In this document: positions 45,124-53,173 of the stretch, one piece after another
Layout of the letters: every line of letters begins with the position of its first letter
Position numbering within the stretch: the stretch's first letter is position 1
From: Oscillospiraceae bacterium
Lineage (GTDB): Bacteria; Bacillota; Clostridia; Oscillospirales; Oscillospiraceae
Length of the DNA stretch: 64,000 nucleotides
Assembly (NCBI GenBank): GCA_029257695.1
Contig: JARIAU010000062.1
Location: 35,041-99,040 of the forward strand
Direction of reading: 5' to 3'
Program-made: the position numbers and the translations under genes
The notes under the pieces: generated by a model
The model's database searches: none
Told to the model about the DNA's origin: nothing
What the model saw: the letters and a program-made list of their open reading frames with translations, nothing else

Positions 45124-46803
45124 TTACTGAATATCCCAGTGCTGAATATCCCAATCGTAGCAGAACTGCGGATTTCCGTCCTTGATCTGACCCACACGAT
45201 CACTGGTGATCATAAAAATGGGCTGATAGTACAGAGCCATAGTGAACAAGGTATCATTCTCGTACTTGATGAGGTCCTTAAAGGCTTCATTCTGCTCGTT
45301 GACATCCGTGGAGGCACTGGTGGCCTCGATCAGCTTGTTCAGCTCGGGATCTTCCGGCGTATGAGAGTTTGCAGGGTTACCGGTATGGTAACGATCATAG
45401 TACTCATGGAGGGACAACGCTGCATTCGCTGCATAGCAAATATCCCAGTCCACTGCACGAGGACCCTTGGTCTGATCCGCAGGTGCACTCCAGAGAATGG
45501 TGCCCAAATCGCCCTCAACCAGTTCAAACTCCATCTTGATGCCCACATCAGCCAGATAGGCCTGAACCGCAGTCATCAGATCAACGGTTGCCTGATCGGT
45601 ATAATAGAACACGGCCTTCAAAACTGTGTTGGAATCCCAGTTTGCTTCAGCCAGCAATTCCTTGGCCTTTTCAGGATTATACTTATAGTCGTTCAAATCG
45701 CCGCTCTTCAGTGCTGCATCGGGAGCCAGGCTGTTTGCGGGGACTGCTGCACCCTGGAACAGGGTCTCGCAGATGGTATCCATATCAATGGCATAAGCCA
45801 TAGCCTGACGCACACGGACATCGGCCAGAGGAGACGGAGTTCCGTCCTTGCGGTCAAACTTGTTCAAATAGAACAGGCGGGTGTAGCGGACATCGACAGG
45901 GGTCACCGTAATGCCGTTAGTGTTTTCGATGGCCTGCACATCGGTCACTGCCTTGGTATAGCCATAGTCCAAATTGCCGGACTTCACACGAGTTGCCAGG
46001 TTTGCGTCGGAATCGCCGGGGCTGGGCAGCAGCTGGATCTTGAAATCAGCCACGCCGTTATAGTACTGGTCAAAGGGCTCCAGAATGGTGTAGTTCTTCA
46101 TGTTGACTTCGCCAACCTTGAAGGGACCGGAGCCGATGGGATGCTGGAAGAAGGGGGCCTGCTGGACCATCATGGGATCCACTCCCTCAAATTCGCTCTT
46201 GGGGACGGGAGCAAACTGAGTGAAGGCAAGCAGTGCATCCGGTGCAATCTGGGAGAACTGGATGGTGATGTCCTGCCCATCAATGGTGATACCGGAGAAT
46301 GTATCGTTGAATTTTCCGTCCGTAGTGCTGCCTTCAATGGCAGTAAAGGTGCTCACGAACACGGCATTGCAGACAGGCGTCTTTGCCACAAATTCGATGC
46401 TCCACTTGATGTCTTCGGGCGTCACGGGCTGACCGTTGTGCCAGAATGCATCGTCACGGAGGTGGAATACCAGCGTCTTGCCGTCTTCGCTGTAATCGTA
46501 GGTGGCCAGAGCGTCGGGATGATCGGGAATCGGATTCAGATTCTTATCCGCAACCAAGAGGTGGGAATAGACCGTCTTGTTATAGGTATATGTACCGGGG
46601 TTCAACCAAGGGGTTTCAAAGAACTCTTCCGGACCACCGTTGCTGTAAATCATTTTGGCTCCGGTGGGATCCGCCTTGTTCCCGCTGGAGGTGCCGCCGG
46701 AACCGCTTCCGGACTGCTGTCCTCCGCCGCCGCAGGCAGCCAAACTGAACAGCATCGCTGCACCAAGCAGGGTACACAGCACTCGCTTCATCATTTTCTT
46801 CAT
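45124..46803 (-). CDS. Substrate-binding lipoprotein of the catabolic locus (SBP family 5)
   Basis: 559 residues with signal peptide and lipobox (LFSLAACGGG near residue 22), then a family 5 binding domain (TLVFHLRDDAFWHNGQPVTPEDIKWSIEF, HPIGSGPFKVGEV, DVRVRQAMAYAIDMDTI, YDRYHTGNPANSHTPEDPELNKLI). Members bind peptides, but the sialate importer SatABCD of Haemophilus ducreyi is also of this transporter class (established knowledge), so a sugar-acid ligand is possible. First gene of the importer operon; the promoter -10 sits inside the GntR-type operator at 46910-46926. Confidence 0.92.
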   Translation of the reverse strand: MKKMMKRVLCTLLGAAMLFSLAACGGGGQQSGSGSGGTSSGNKADPTGAKMIYSNGGPEEFFETPWLNPGTYTYNKTVYSHLLVADKNLNPIPDHPDALATYDYSEDGKTLVFHLRDDAFWHNGQPVTPEDIKWSIEFVAKTPVCNAVFVSTFTAIEGSTTDGKFNDTFSGITIDGQDITIQFSQIAPDALLAFTQFAPVPKSEFEGVDPMMVQQAPFFQHPIGSGPFKVGEVNMKNYTILEPFDQYYNGVADFKIQLLPSPGDSDANLATRVKSGNLDYGYTKAVTDVQAIENTNGITVTPVDVRYTRLFYLNKFDRKDGTPSPLADVRVRQAMAYAIDMDTICETLFQGAAVPANSLAPDAALKSGDLNDYKYNPEKAKELLAEANWDSNTVLKAVFYYTDQATVDLMTAVQAYLADVGIKMEFELVEGDLGTILWSAPADQTKGPRAVDWDICYAANAALSLHEYYDRYHTGNPANSHTPEDPELNKLIEATSASTDVNEQNEAFKDLIKYENDTLFTMALYYQPIFMITSDRVGQIKDGNPQFCYDWDIQHWDIQ

Positions 46804-46909
46804 CGTGTTGTTCTCCTTTCTCCAAGTGGGGCTTCCAGATTCAGGTCGCAGGATACGGTTTTCCCCTTTGTCCGCTGTTTCAGGTGACTCCGACCTTTGT
46901 CTTTCAAGC

Positions 46910-46940
46910 ACATTGTACTACAATGTATTTTTCTTTTCAA
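46910..46940 (-). promoter_or_regulatory. Importer operon promoter with overlapping GntR-type operator
   Basis: On the minus strand TTGAAA (46935-46940), 17 bases, TACAAT (46912-46917). The palindrome ACATTGTACTACAATGT (46910-46926) covers the -10 and contains TTGTACTACAA, a FadR-family consensus match (TnGTnnnACnA). The same core occurs twice at the aldolase promoter. Confidence 0.75.
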
Positions 46941-46960
46941 TTATGAACAAATACCAACTA

Positions 46961-46990
46961 TTGCACTCTATTTTTGTATGATTGCATAAT
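46961..46990 (+). promoter_or_regulatory. Putative promoter of the YhcH/YiaL gene
   Basis: TTGCAC (46961-46966), an 18-base spacer and CATAAT (46985-46990), divergent from the importer promoter and 35 bases from its operator. Confidence 0.5.
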
Positions 46991-47120
46991 ATCTTCTCTG
47001 TGTCAAATATATTTCTTGTCTTTTTTTACAAGTGAAGTTAAAATAGTACCACGGTTTTCTGATTTTCCTGTCTCTTTCGTCTGCGCATCGAAATCACCAA
47101 TGAAAGCGAGGCATTCTGCG

Positions 47121-47576
47121 ATGATATATGACACTTTGAACCACTTGGATCGATACCAGGGTCTTTCCCCTGCCATTGACACTGCGATTCGTTTTTTGAA
47201 GTCCGCAGATTTGAACCATCTGCCCTCCGGCCGTGTTGAAATCAGCGGTGACACGGTTTATGCTAATCACTTTAGCTACGAAACCGCCCCTTTCTCGTCT
47301 TCTTCGATTTTTGAGGCTCATCAACAATATCTGGACCTTCATATTGTCCTTTCCGGTCAGGAAACCGTCGGTCTCACGCCCACAGATCAGCTGCTCAACC
47401 CAGACATTCAAACCGACCAGGATGCCGTGTTATATACCGGCGTGCCTCATGAATCCCTGTCGCTCTCCCCGGGTCAATTTCTTCTGCTGTACCCGGGAGA
47501 AGGCCATCTTCCTAAGCTGATCCACGAAACTCCTTGTCATGTGGATAAACTCGTTGTGAAAATCGCTTTATTTTGA
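47121..47576 (+). CDS. YhcH/YjgK/YiaL family protein (DUF386)
   Basis: 151 residues. The family pattern is clear: GRVEISGDTVYANHFSYETAP, FEAHQQYLDLHIVLSGQE and FLLLYPGEGHLPKLI with VDKLVVKI. It is a cupin-like beta barrel that binds metal through His and Glu. In E. coli YhcH is part of the nan sialate operon and YiaL of an L-xylulose/gulonate operon; related proteins open or anomerise sugar acids. Its place here supports a sugar-acid substrate for the locus. Start 47121 follows GCGAGG; a start at 47100 is possible. Confidence 0.85.
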   Translation: MIYDTLNHLDRYQGLSPAIDTAIRFLKSADLNHLPSGRVEISGDTVYANHFSYETAPFSSSSIFEAHQQYLDLHIVLSGQETVGLTPTDQLLNPDIQTDQDAVLYTGVPHESLSLSPGQFLLLYPGEGHLPKLIHETPCHVDKLVVKIALF

Positions 47577-47580
47577 AGAC

Positions 47581-47629
47581 AAAAAGAAGCCCCGATGTTC
47601 GTTTCGTCCGAACACAGGGGCTTCTTTTT
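47581..47629. terminator. Bidirectional terminator
   Basis: A long stem (47581-47601 region with 47609-47629, one mismatch) has A and T runs on both ends, between the convergent YhcH-like and GntR genes. Confidence 0.85.
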
Positions 47630-47644
47630 GCTTCCTTGCTCCTT

Positions 47645-48403
47645 TTATACCAGTGGTTCTTCATCCGGTTCCGTTTTATAGGTCCGTTTGAAATGCTCTT
47701 CCATTGCGGCTTGATAGGCATCCCAATCCTGCGCTTTGAGTGCATCCACAATCCGTCTGTGCCGCTCCACCGTGGATTTCAAATGCGCCAAACGCACGGT
47801 TTGGGTGTAAAACCGATCACAGCGCCAAATCGCATCGACAATGGAAATCAGCACCCGATTGCCCGTTCTGCCATTCAGCACAAGGTGAAATTCCGCGTCT
47901 ACACTGGAAAACTCCTGTCCTCGCCGCAGATCACCGCTTTCGGTAGAGCGCCGATGAAAAATCGCATCCATTTCATCCACCAATGCAGAGAGGCGTTCAA
48001 TATCCTCCGGCTCCACCGTAGCAAACGATTCCTCCATAAACCCCAATTCCAGCACACGCCGGATAGCCATGGTCTGATCCACCATGGCTTCACTGTCATA
48101 AGTCAAATTATAAAACAAGGTCTGGAACAAAAAATCCGGATTGAATTCCTGAATGATGATTCCAACGCCGGGCTTGGAGGCAACCACACCGGTGATTTCC
48201 AGCGCCTTAATGGCCTCCCGCAGTACATTCCGGCTGATTCCAAACGCAGCACACATTTCCATCTCTGTCGGGAGTTTGTCCCCGGGACAAAGCTTTTTTT
48301 CCACAATATACGCTCGAATTTCATCGTATACCTGCATATACAGCTTCTTGCTTTTCGAATTTTTCAACTCTCTTATCGGTTGATTTGTCGTCAGTATTTC
48401 CAT
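47645..48403 (-). CDS. GntR-family regulator, FadR subfamily
   Basis: 252 residues. The N-terminal winged helix (LCPGDKLPTEMEMCAAFGISRNVLREAIKALE) is followed by an all-helical FCD ligand domain (IRRVLELGFMEESFATVEPED, AEFHLVLNGRTGNRVLISIVD). The metal-binding His set typical of FCD proteins seems present (EFHLVL, VERHRRIVDAL). Sugar acids are common ligands for this subfamily. Start 48403 follows CGGGAG. It is divergent from the aldolase gene and most likely represses both it and the importer operon. Confidence 0.92.
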   Translation of the reverse strand: MEILTTNQPIRELKNSKSKKLYMQVYDEIRAYIVEKKLCPGDKLPTEMEMCAAFGISRNVLREAIKALEITGVVASKPGVGIIIQEFNPDFLFQTLFYNLTYDSEAMVDQTMAIRRVLELGFMEESFATVEPEDIERLSALVDEMDAIFHRRSTESGDLRRGQEFSSVDAEFHLVLNGRTGNRVLISIVDAIWRCDRFYTQTVRLAHLKSTVERHRRIVDALKAQDWDAYQAAMEEHFKRTYKTEPDEEPLV

Positions 48404-48448
48404 GTTATGCTCCCGTTTTGATTCCAATCAGTTCTTTTATATCATTTC

Positions 48449-48477
48449 ATCTTACTGGATTCTTTTCACTTCGTCAA
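48449..48477 (-). promoter_or_regulatory. Promoter of the GntR regulator gene
   Basis: On the minus strand TTGACG (48472-48477), a 17-base spacer and TAAGAT (48449-48454). No TTGTnnnACAA core lies in it, so autoregulation through that motif is not evident. Confidence 0.6.
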
Positions 48478-48577
48478 GCCCGCTCTTCCGTCCGTCCGCT
48501 AACTGTGCGCCTTCCCATGGACGCTTCCGTTTGCCAAATCAACAAAAGAACCTTCCGTTTCTTGTCTAATTTTCCGA

Positions 48578-48622
48578 TTGATATTTGTCCTACAAACATT
48601 CATACTGATTTGTAGGACAAAT
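48578..48622 (+). promoter_or_regulatory. Aldolase promoter with two GntR-type operators
   Basis: TTGATA (48578-48583), 17 bases, CATACT (48601-48606). One operator core, TTGTCCTACAA (48585-48595), fills the spacer. Its exact inverse, TTGTAGGACAA (48610-48620), covers the expected start site, 25 bases centre to centre. Flanking bases extend each to a 14-base inverted repeat. The other bases of this 320-base intergenic region, apart from the gntR promoter, show no feature. Confidence 0.8.
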
Positions 48623-48723
48623 GCGTTTCTTGTCTGGTCTTCGGTGTCTGCATCCATTTCTTTTGTCCGATGCATACCACTGATTTGCCCGTATCCCCCA
48701 TCAACTGAAAAGGAGCATGCGCA

Positions 48724-49656
48724 ATGGCTAAGTTTGACATGAAGCAGATCACCGGTGTCATCGCCGCAATGATCACCCCCTTTGATGAACAAGAACAGGT
48801 GGATGTTGTACGCACACAGGCGCTCGTGGATTTCCTGCTGGAGCGTGGCATCGACGGATTATATTTAACCGGCAGCACCGGTGAAGGCTTTCTCATGAAT
48901 GCCGAGGAACGAAAACAAGTGGTGGAAACCGTGATGGAGCGGGTCGCCGGACGGGTCCCGGTCATCGTCCATGTCGGTGACATCGGCACCCGTAAATCAA
49001 TAGAGCTGGCTCGCCACGCCTATGCAGTCGGTGCGGATGCCATCTCCTCCGTTCCTCCTTTTTATTGGCACTTCTCTGAACACGACATTTACCGGTACTA
49101 CAAGGATCTTTCCGAAGCCACTCCTTTGCCGCTCGTAATCTACAATGTGCCGTTAGCTGGTTTAATGGGGACAGATCTACTGCGGCAGCTGGCCCAGCTT
49201 CCCCATGTGCAAGGGCTCAAATTTACCGGAAAAGATCACGACCAGATGAGTCTGCTAAAGGCGGAACTGGGTCCGGATTTTATGGTCTATTCCGGATGTG
49301 ATGAAATGGCCTTCTCCGGCCTTTCGGTCGGTGCGGACGGCATCATCGGTTCCTTTTATAATGTCATGCCGGAAACCTTCCAACACATTTATCGGTATGC
49401 ACAGGACGGAAATATGGCTGCTGCAACCCGTTTGCAGCATGTGGCAACAGAAATCATCTTGGAAGCCATTCAATACGAAATGATACCTCTGCTGCATGAT
49501 ATGATCTCCTGGCAAGGCACCGATGTGGGTTATTCTCGCAGGCCCTTCTCTCCGTGTACCCCAGAGCAGACGGCCGCCTTCCAAGCCAAATGCCGTGACA
49601 TCCGAGCCAAATACAAAGTGCAGCCTGACGAAGTTCGGTTTCTTTTCTGTATTTGA
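48724..49656 (+). CDS. N-acetylneuraminate lyase-type aldolase (DHDPS superfamily)
   Basis: 310 residues. The TIM-barrel class I aldolase has the Schiff-base Lys166 (VQGLKFTGKD), Tyr140 in VIYNVP and the carboxylate-binding GSTGE at 50-54. NanA-like features are SSVPPFYWHFSEHDIYRYY and SGCDEMAFSGLSVGADGIIGSFYN. NanA cuts Neu5Ac to ManNAc and pyruvate. Relatives act on other 3-deoxy-2-keto acids, and substrate choice cannot be fixed by eye. AAAGGAG precedes the ATG. The isomerase gene follows 46 bases later. Confidence 0.85.
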   Translation: MAKFDMKQITGVIAAMITPFDEQEQVDVVRTQALVDFLLERGIDGLYLTGSTGEGFLMNAEERKQVVETVMERVAGRVPVIVHVGDIGTRKSIELARHAYAVGADAISSVPPFYWHFSEHDIYRYYKDLSEATPLPLVIYNVPLAGLMGTDLLRQLAQLPHVQGLKFTGKDHDQMSLLKAELGPDFMVYSGCDEMAFSGLSVGADGIIGSFYNVMPETFQHIYRYAQDGNMAAATRLQHVATEIILEAIQYEMIPLLHDMISWQGTDVGYSRRPFSPCTPEQTAAFQAKCRDIRAKYKVQPDEVRFLFCI

Positions 49657-49702
49657 GGGATGCTTTGGGATGAAATCTGTGAAAAACTAAGGAGGGTTTC
49701 GT

Positions 49703-50386
49703 ATGAAACGCAGCGAAATCAATGCAGCTCTTCGCGAAATGGAGGCAATGCTTCAACAATATCACTTCGCTCTGCCTCCATTTTGTCACTTCACTCCAGA
49801 GGAGTGGGCGGAAAAAGGCCATGAATACGACGAGATTCGGGATAACATGCTTGGCTGGGACATTACAGACTACGGCATGGGCCAGTTTGACAAACTAGGG
49901 TTTTCCCTCATCACGCTTCGCAACGGCAATTTGCACAACGACCGATACACCAAAACCTATGCAGAAAAGCTGCTGTATTTGAAAGAAGGGCAGTACGCTC
50001 CCATGCACTTCCATTGGTCGAAAATGGAAGACATTATCAACCGTGGCGGCGGTACCGTTTTGATTCGGGTTTACAACTCCACGCCGGACGAAGCACTGGA
50101 TAAGAACGGCGAAGTTCATGTCCATGTGGATGGATGCGAACGAATTGTTCCCGCCGGCACGCAGGTTCGCTTGATGCCGGGCGAAAGCATCACCATCCAT
50201 CCGTATCTCTATCACGATTTTGAGGTGGAAACTGGCAGCGGTCCGGTTCTCCTCGGCGAGGTCAGCCAGTGCAATGATGATCAGACCGACAACCGGTTCT
50301 ACTCCGCTGTGGGTCGCTTTCCCGCCATTGAGGAGGACGAAGCGCCCTATCGGCTTCTCTGCACCGAATATCCTCCTGCAACATGA
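49703..50386 (+). CDS. D-lyxose/D-mannose isomerase family cupin
   Basis: 227 residues, the size of the D-lyxose isomerase family. The metal site fits: His102 and His104 (MHFHW), Glu109 (KMEDI) and His171 (YLYHDFEV). The family interconverts D-lyxose and D-xylulose and also D-mannose and D-fructose with Mn. Cotranscribed with the aldolase gene, so it may process the sugar released by that enzyme; D-mannose would be the product if the substrate is KDN (inference). CTAAGGAGGG precedes the ATG. Confidence 0.85.
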   Translation: MKRSEINAALREMEAMLQQYHFALPPFCHFTPEEWAEKGHEYDEIRDNMLGWDITDYGMGQFDKLGFSLITLRNGNLHNDRYTKTYAEKLLYLKEGQYAPMHFHWSKMEDIINRGGGTVLIRVYNSTPDEALDKNGEVHVHVDGCERIVPAGTQVRLMPGESITIHPYLYHDFEVETGSGPVLLGEVSQCNDDQTDNRFYSAVGRFPAIEEDEAPYRLLCTEYPPAT

Positions 50387-50437
50387 GTGCGCCACTTCGA
50401 TTCTGCCGCACCTTTGTCCGGAAATGCGTATTTTTAT

Positions 50438-50477
50438 AAACGAAGCGGGGACCCTTTCGGATCCCCGCTTCGTTTTT
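50438..50477. terminator. Bidirectional terminator
   Basis: A 14-base GC-rich stem (50438-50451 with 50462-50475) ends in TTTTT, between the isomerase gene and the convergent M42 gene. Confidence 0.85.
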
Positions 50478-50486
50478 CTTCTCGGC

Positions 50487-51527
50487 TTACCTATCCAACA
50501 CATAAGCCAAAAGCAGATTTGTGGTAGCCTCCAAGCCCTTGACATGGGTGCGCTCCATGCCATGACTGCAATAGACTGCCATTCCAAAGGTGGCTGCTCG
50601 GAGATTATTACCGCCTCGCATGGCAGTATTGGCATCCGTTCCATACCGGAAGTACACATCCACGGCATAGGGACACTCTGCCCGCTCCGCACAGGCAATC
50701 AGGCGATTGGTCAACTCATAATCATAGGGCGCAATATTATCCTTGGCGCAGATACTGACCGAAAACTCATTTCCGTCGTAGTCCGGGCCGATCAATCCGA
50801 TGTCCAACGCCACATACTCCGACACCTCCGGCGGTACATAAGTTCCACCCAATCCAATCTCTTCGTTATGAGGGATCGCCAAAATCGTGCGGTATTTCGG
50901 CTTCAGACCGTGGGTTTTCAGATAGCGGATCATGGTGAATGCACAGGCAATGGCCGCCTTATCATCCAAAAAGCGGGACTTTACATAGCCTTTCTCGGTC
51001 CGCTGAAATCTGGGTGCAATCGAAATATAGTCTCCGTGCCGAATCCCCAAAGCCCGGACCTCCTGCTCGCTGCGGATTGGTTCATCCAGCAGCACCATCA
51101 TGGTATCTTCATTGCGTTCCAGCGTCCTGGCATCGGCAAACACATGGACGGAATGAGACTGACAGCAAAGCAGGCCGGTATACTGCTGTCCGGTTCTGGT
51201 GTGGATGGTCACTGTCTCCCCTTCCAAATTGCAATAATTGATGCCCCCCAGATTTCGAACCCGAAGCGTCCCGTTTGGTTCAATGCGCCGAACCATCAGT
51301 CCCAGCGTGTCTGCATGTGCACCCACCATCACTGTTTTGGAGTTGTCCTCTCCCTCCATAGCGATATAGGCCGTAGAGCGGTGATCATAGGTCACGGCCA
51401 GCCCCTCTTCCGCAGCATACTGCTCCAGTCGAGGATTCAATTCCACATAGTAGCCCACCGGGCTGGGTGTGTTGACCAATTCCTCTAAACGCTGCAATAA
51501 GAATTCCGTATCAATGGTGAATTTCAT
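50487..51527 (-). CDS. M42-family metallopeptidase (glutamyl aminopeptidase/endoglucanase M type)
   Basis: 346 residues. Two-metal aminopeptidase motifs are GAHADTLGL near residue 64, RFLDDKAA near residue 175 and PHNEEIGLGG near residue 207, plus a late His in YCSHGMERTHVKG. Such dodecameric enzymes trim peptides in the cytoplasm. Start 51527 (MKFTID) follows AAGGAGAG; the longer frame to 51572 has no site. Confidence 0.93.
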   Translation of the reverse strand: MKFTIDTEFLLQRLEELVNTPSPVGYYVELNPRLEQYAAEEGLAVTYDHRSTAYIAMEGEDNSKTVMVGAHADTLGLMVRRIEPNGTLRVRNLGGINYCNLEGETVTIHTRTGQQYTGLLCCQSHSVHVFADARTLERNEDTMMVLLDEPIRSEQEVRALGIRHGDYISIAPRFQRTEKGYVKSRFLDDKAAIACAFTMIRYLKTHGLKPKYRTILAIPHNEEIGLGGTYVPPEVSEYVALDIGLIGPDYDGNEFSVSICAKDNIAPYDYELTNRLIACAERAECPYAVDVYFRYGTDANTAMRGGNNLRAATFGMAVYCSHGMERTHVKGLEATTNLLLAYVLDR

Positions 51528-51658
51528 AATTTCTCTCCTTTTCTTTGTGTCGCTAAACTTTAATCCCATCATACCACAGTCCGCACCAAACGGAAACGGT
51601 TCTTTCTACCGAATTACACTGCATTGGAATGTTTTTGGAAAAGAATTTTAATTTGTAC

Positions 51659-51687
51659 TTGACTATATCTCCATTCGGTGATATTAT
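51659..51687 (+). promoter_or_regulatory. Orphan plus-strand promoter
   Basis: TTGACT (51659-51664), a 17-base spacer and TATTAT (51682-51687). No plus-strand gene follows; the transcript would reach the hairpin at 51784-51806 and the antisense side of the tRNAs after about 100 bases. It may drive a small RNA or be a chance match. Confidence 0.35.
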
Positions 51688-51773
51688 AGGCACTGTAATC
51701 GAACATTTGTTCTGTTTGTATCAATTCACATGCCATGTACACGAAATACAATCACCATTCTGTGACAGAGATA

Positions 51774-51806
51774 AAAAAAGAAAACCCGCAACCGAAGTTG
51801 CGGGTT
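51774..51806 (-). terminator. Terminator of the tRNA-Thr/tRNA-Tyr unit
   Basis: On the minus strand a 10-base stem (51807-51798 with 51793-51784) with a tight loop is followed by TTTTCTTTTTTT. Confidence 0.85.
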
Positions 51807-51891
51807 GGTGGAAGAGGATGGATTCGAACCATCGTAGGCGGTGCCAACAGATTTACAGTCTGCCCCCTTTAGCCACTTGGGTACTCTTCCG
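51807..51891 (-). tRNA. tRNA-Tyr (GTA)
   Basis: A class II tRNA on the minus strand starting GGAAGAG at 51891, with anticodon GTA in the loop CTGTAAA, a long variable arm, T arm GGTTCGAATCC, and CCA encoded at 51809-51807. Second gene of a two-tRNA unit. Confidence 0.95.
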
Positions 51892-51899
51892 TATAAAAT

Positions 51900-51975
51900 T
51901 GGAGCTGGTGGACGGACTCGAACCCCCGACCTGCTGATTACAAATCAGCTGCTCTACCAGCTGAGCTACACCAGC
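51900..51975 (-). tRNA. tRNA-Thr (TGT)
   Basis: A class I tRNA on the minus strand starting GCTGGTG at 51975, anticodon loop TTTGTAA giving TGT, T arm GGTTCGAGTCC, CCA encoded at 51902-51900. It precedes tRNA-Tyr by eight bases. Confidence 0.95.
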
Positions 51976-52005
51976 GTTTGCTGATCTCGTGTCTCAACAA
52001 TGAAT

Positions 52006-52034
52006 ATCTTACCAGAACAAGTGTCGTTTGTCAA
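52006..52034 (-). promoter_or_regulatory. Promoter of the tRNA-Thr/tRNA-Tyr unit
   Basis: On the minus strand TTGACA (52029-52034), a 17-base spacer and TAAGAT (52006-52011). Its -35 overlaps a plus-strand TTGTCA (52028-52033) that, with TTTATT at 52051-52056, may start the divergent sigma-like gene. Confidence 0.75.
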
Positions 52035-52075
52035 CACCTTTTTTCAATTTTTTATTTTTTTAGGAGGAACTGAAT

Positions 52076-52384
52076 ATGGCTCGTACCGCATACCGCAGAA
52101 ACCACGCATTTGTCGAAGATCTATCCGTCTGCACCGTGCATATGCACAACGGAGATGAAGTCGGATTGTCCGGCAAACGCCGTGCCATCGTCCGTGCACT
52201 CAACCAAACCGCAACCGCCAGACAGCGCCAATGCCTGTATCTTTACTACGGCAGAGGTCTGCGTCAGGCCGACATCGCCAAAACGCTTGGCATTGATATT
52301 TCCACCGTCAGTCGCACCATTCAGCGAGGAGAAGATCATGTCACCTCTGCACTGGAATTGTCCGAAGCACTGACCCAGCTGTAA
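52076..52384 (+). CDS. Small sigma-70 region 4-like DNA-binding protein
   Basis: 102 residues. The C-terminal half is a sigma region 4 helix-turn-helix (ALNQTATARQRQCLYLYYGRGLRQADIAKTLGIDISTVSRTIQRGEDHV). No region 2 is present, so it cannot be a complete sigma factor. Such small proteins are common in Clostridia, often near mobile elements, but no mobile gene is adjacent here. TAGGAGGA lies about six bases before the ATG. It may be a promoter-specific regulator; its targets are unknown. Confidence 0.8.
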   Translation: MARTAYRRNHAFVEDLSVCTVHMHNGDEVGLSGKRRAIVRALNQTATARQRQCLYLYYGRGLRQADIAKTLGIDISTVSRTIQRGEDHVTSALELSEALTQL

Positions 52385-52385
52385 C

Positions 52386-52422
52386 ACAGAGGGAGCAAAG
52401 ACAACCGCCTTGCCCCCTCTGT
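52386..52422 (+). terminator. Weak hairpin after the sigma-like gene
   Basis: An eight-base stem (ACAGAGGG at 52386-52393 with 52415-52422) with a long loop, followed by an AT-rich stretch. A second GC-rich hairpin (CCGCCGCAG arms, about 52438-52475) lies next to it, followed by TTTGACATTTTT. Confidence 0.45.
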
Positions 52423-52534
52423 ATATTTGACTCTCTCCGCCGCAGACAGCCGCACCACAGCTGCCTGCGGCGGTTTGACATTTTTCTGTGCGAAATGCTC
52501 CGGCACCGATTCGATTGCCCCGATGGTCCTTCCC

Positions 52535-53173
52535 TTAGGGCATGGACCATCCGTTGACGACACCTGCATTCCGGAACGGAAAAGCGATCATCATAACACC
52601 GCCGATGACATATCGTTCATCCACCATACCCAATTCCGCCACACGGCTGTCACTGGAATGGTTGCGGTTATCACCGCAAACAAACAAACTTCCCTCCGGT
52701 ACCACAAAGGTCTGGTTGATGTACTGCGGATCCAATCCGTAAATCAAATCCATATAGTCATCCCCATAGGTGGGGTCCGATGCAAAATTCAGATACGGCT
52801 CTTCCAGTACCTGCCCGTCCACCGTTACTGTATTGGTGCCATAGTCGATATAAACCTCTTGTCCACCGGTTGCAATGACTCGCTTCACAATGGCTCGGTT
52901 CTGAAAGGCATTTTCCTTCCGCAGCACAACCACATCGCCCTGCTCCGGCGTGTAGGCCATGCGCTGCACCAGCATCAGGTCTCCATGCTCCAAGGTCGGA
53001 TACATGGACGAACCATCCACACGGACAACTCCCACCACGAAGGTAAACAATCCTACCACAATTACCAGCACAACCACCAACAGCTGCAGCCAGTCATACA
53101 GATCCCGCTGCCAGCCCTCTCCCTGTTGGGCCGATTCCATGCAGCGCTTGGGACGCTTTTCCTCCTCCATCAA
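52535..53173 (-). CDS. lepB: Signal peptidase I
   Basis: 212 residues. A cytoplasmic start is followed by one membrane helix (about residues 30-50). The catalytic pair is Ser56 (VDGSSMYPTL) and Lys97 (RAIVKRVIA); GDNRNHSSDSR is the family's last box. It removes signal peptides at the outer face of the membrane. The start overlaps the end of the YhaN-like gene by four bases, so it is translated with the DNA-repair-like genes, an unusual partner. Confidence 0.95.
   Translation of the reverse strand: MMEEEKRPKRCMESAQQGEGWQRDLYDWLQLLVVVLVIVVGLFTFVVGVVRVDGSSMYPTLEHGDLMLVQRMAYTPEQGDVVVLRKENAFQNRAIVKRVIATGGQEVYIDYGTNTVTVDGQVLEEPYLNFASDPTYGDDYMDLIYGLDPQYINQTFVVPEGSLFVCGDNRNHSSDSRVAELGMVDERYVIGGVMMIAFPFRNAGVVNGWSMP

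Noticed and set aside
51629-51937. Plus-strand open frame of 102 codons
   Set aside because: It runs antisense through the tRNA-Tyr and tRNA-Thr genes; the WKRMDSNHRRR and DGLEPPT strings are well-known false translations of tRNA complements.
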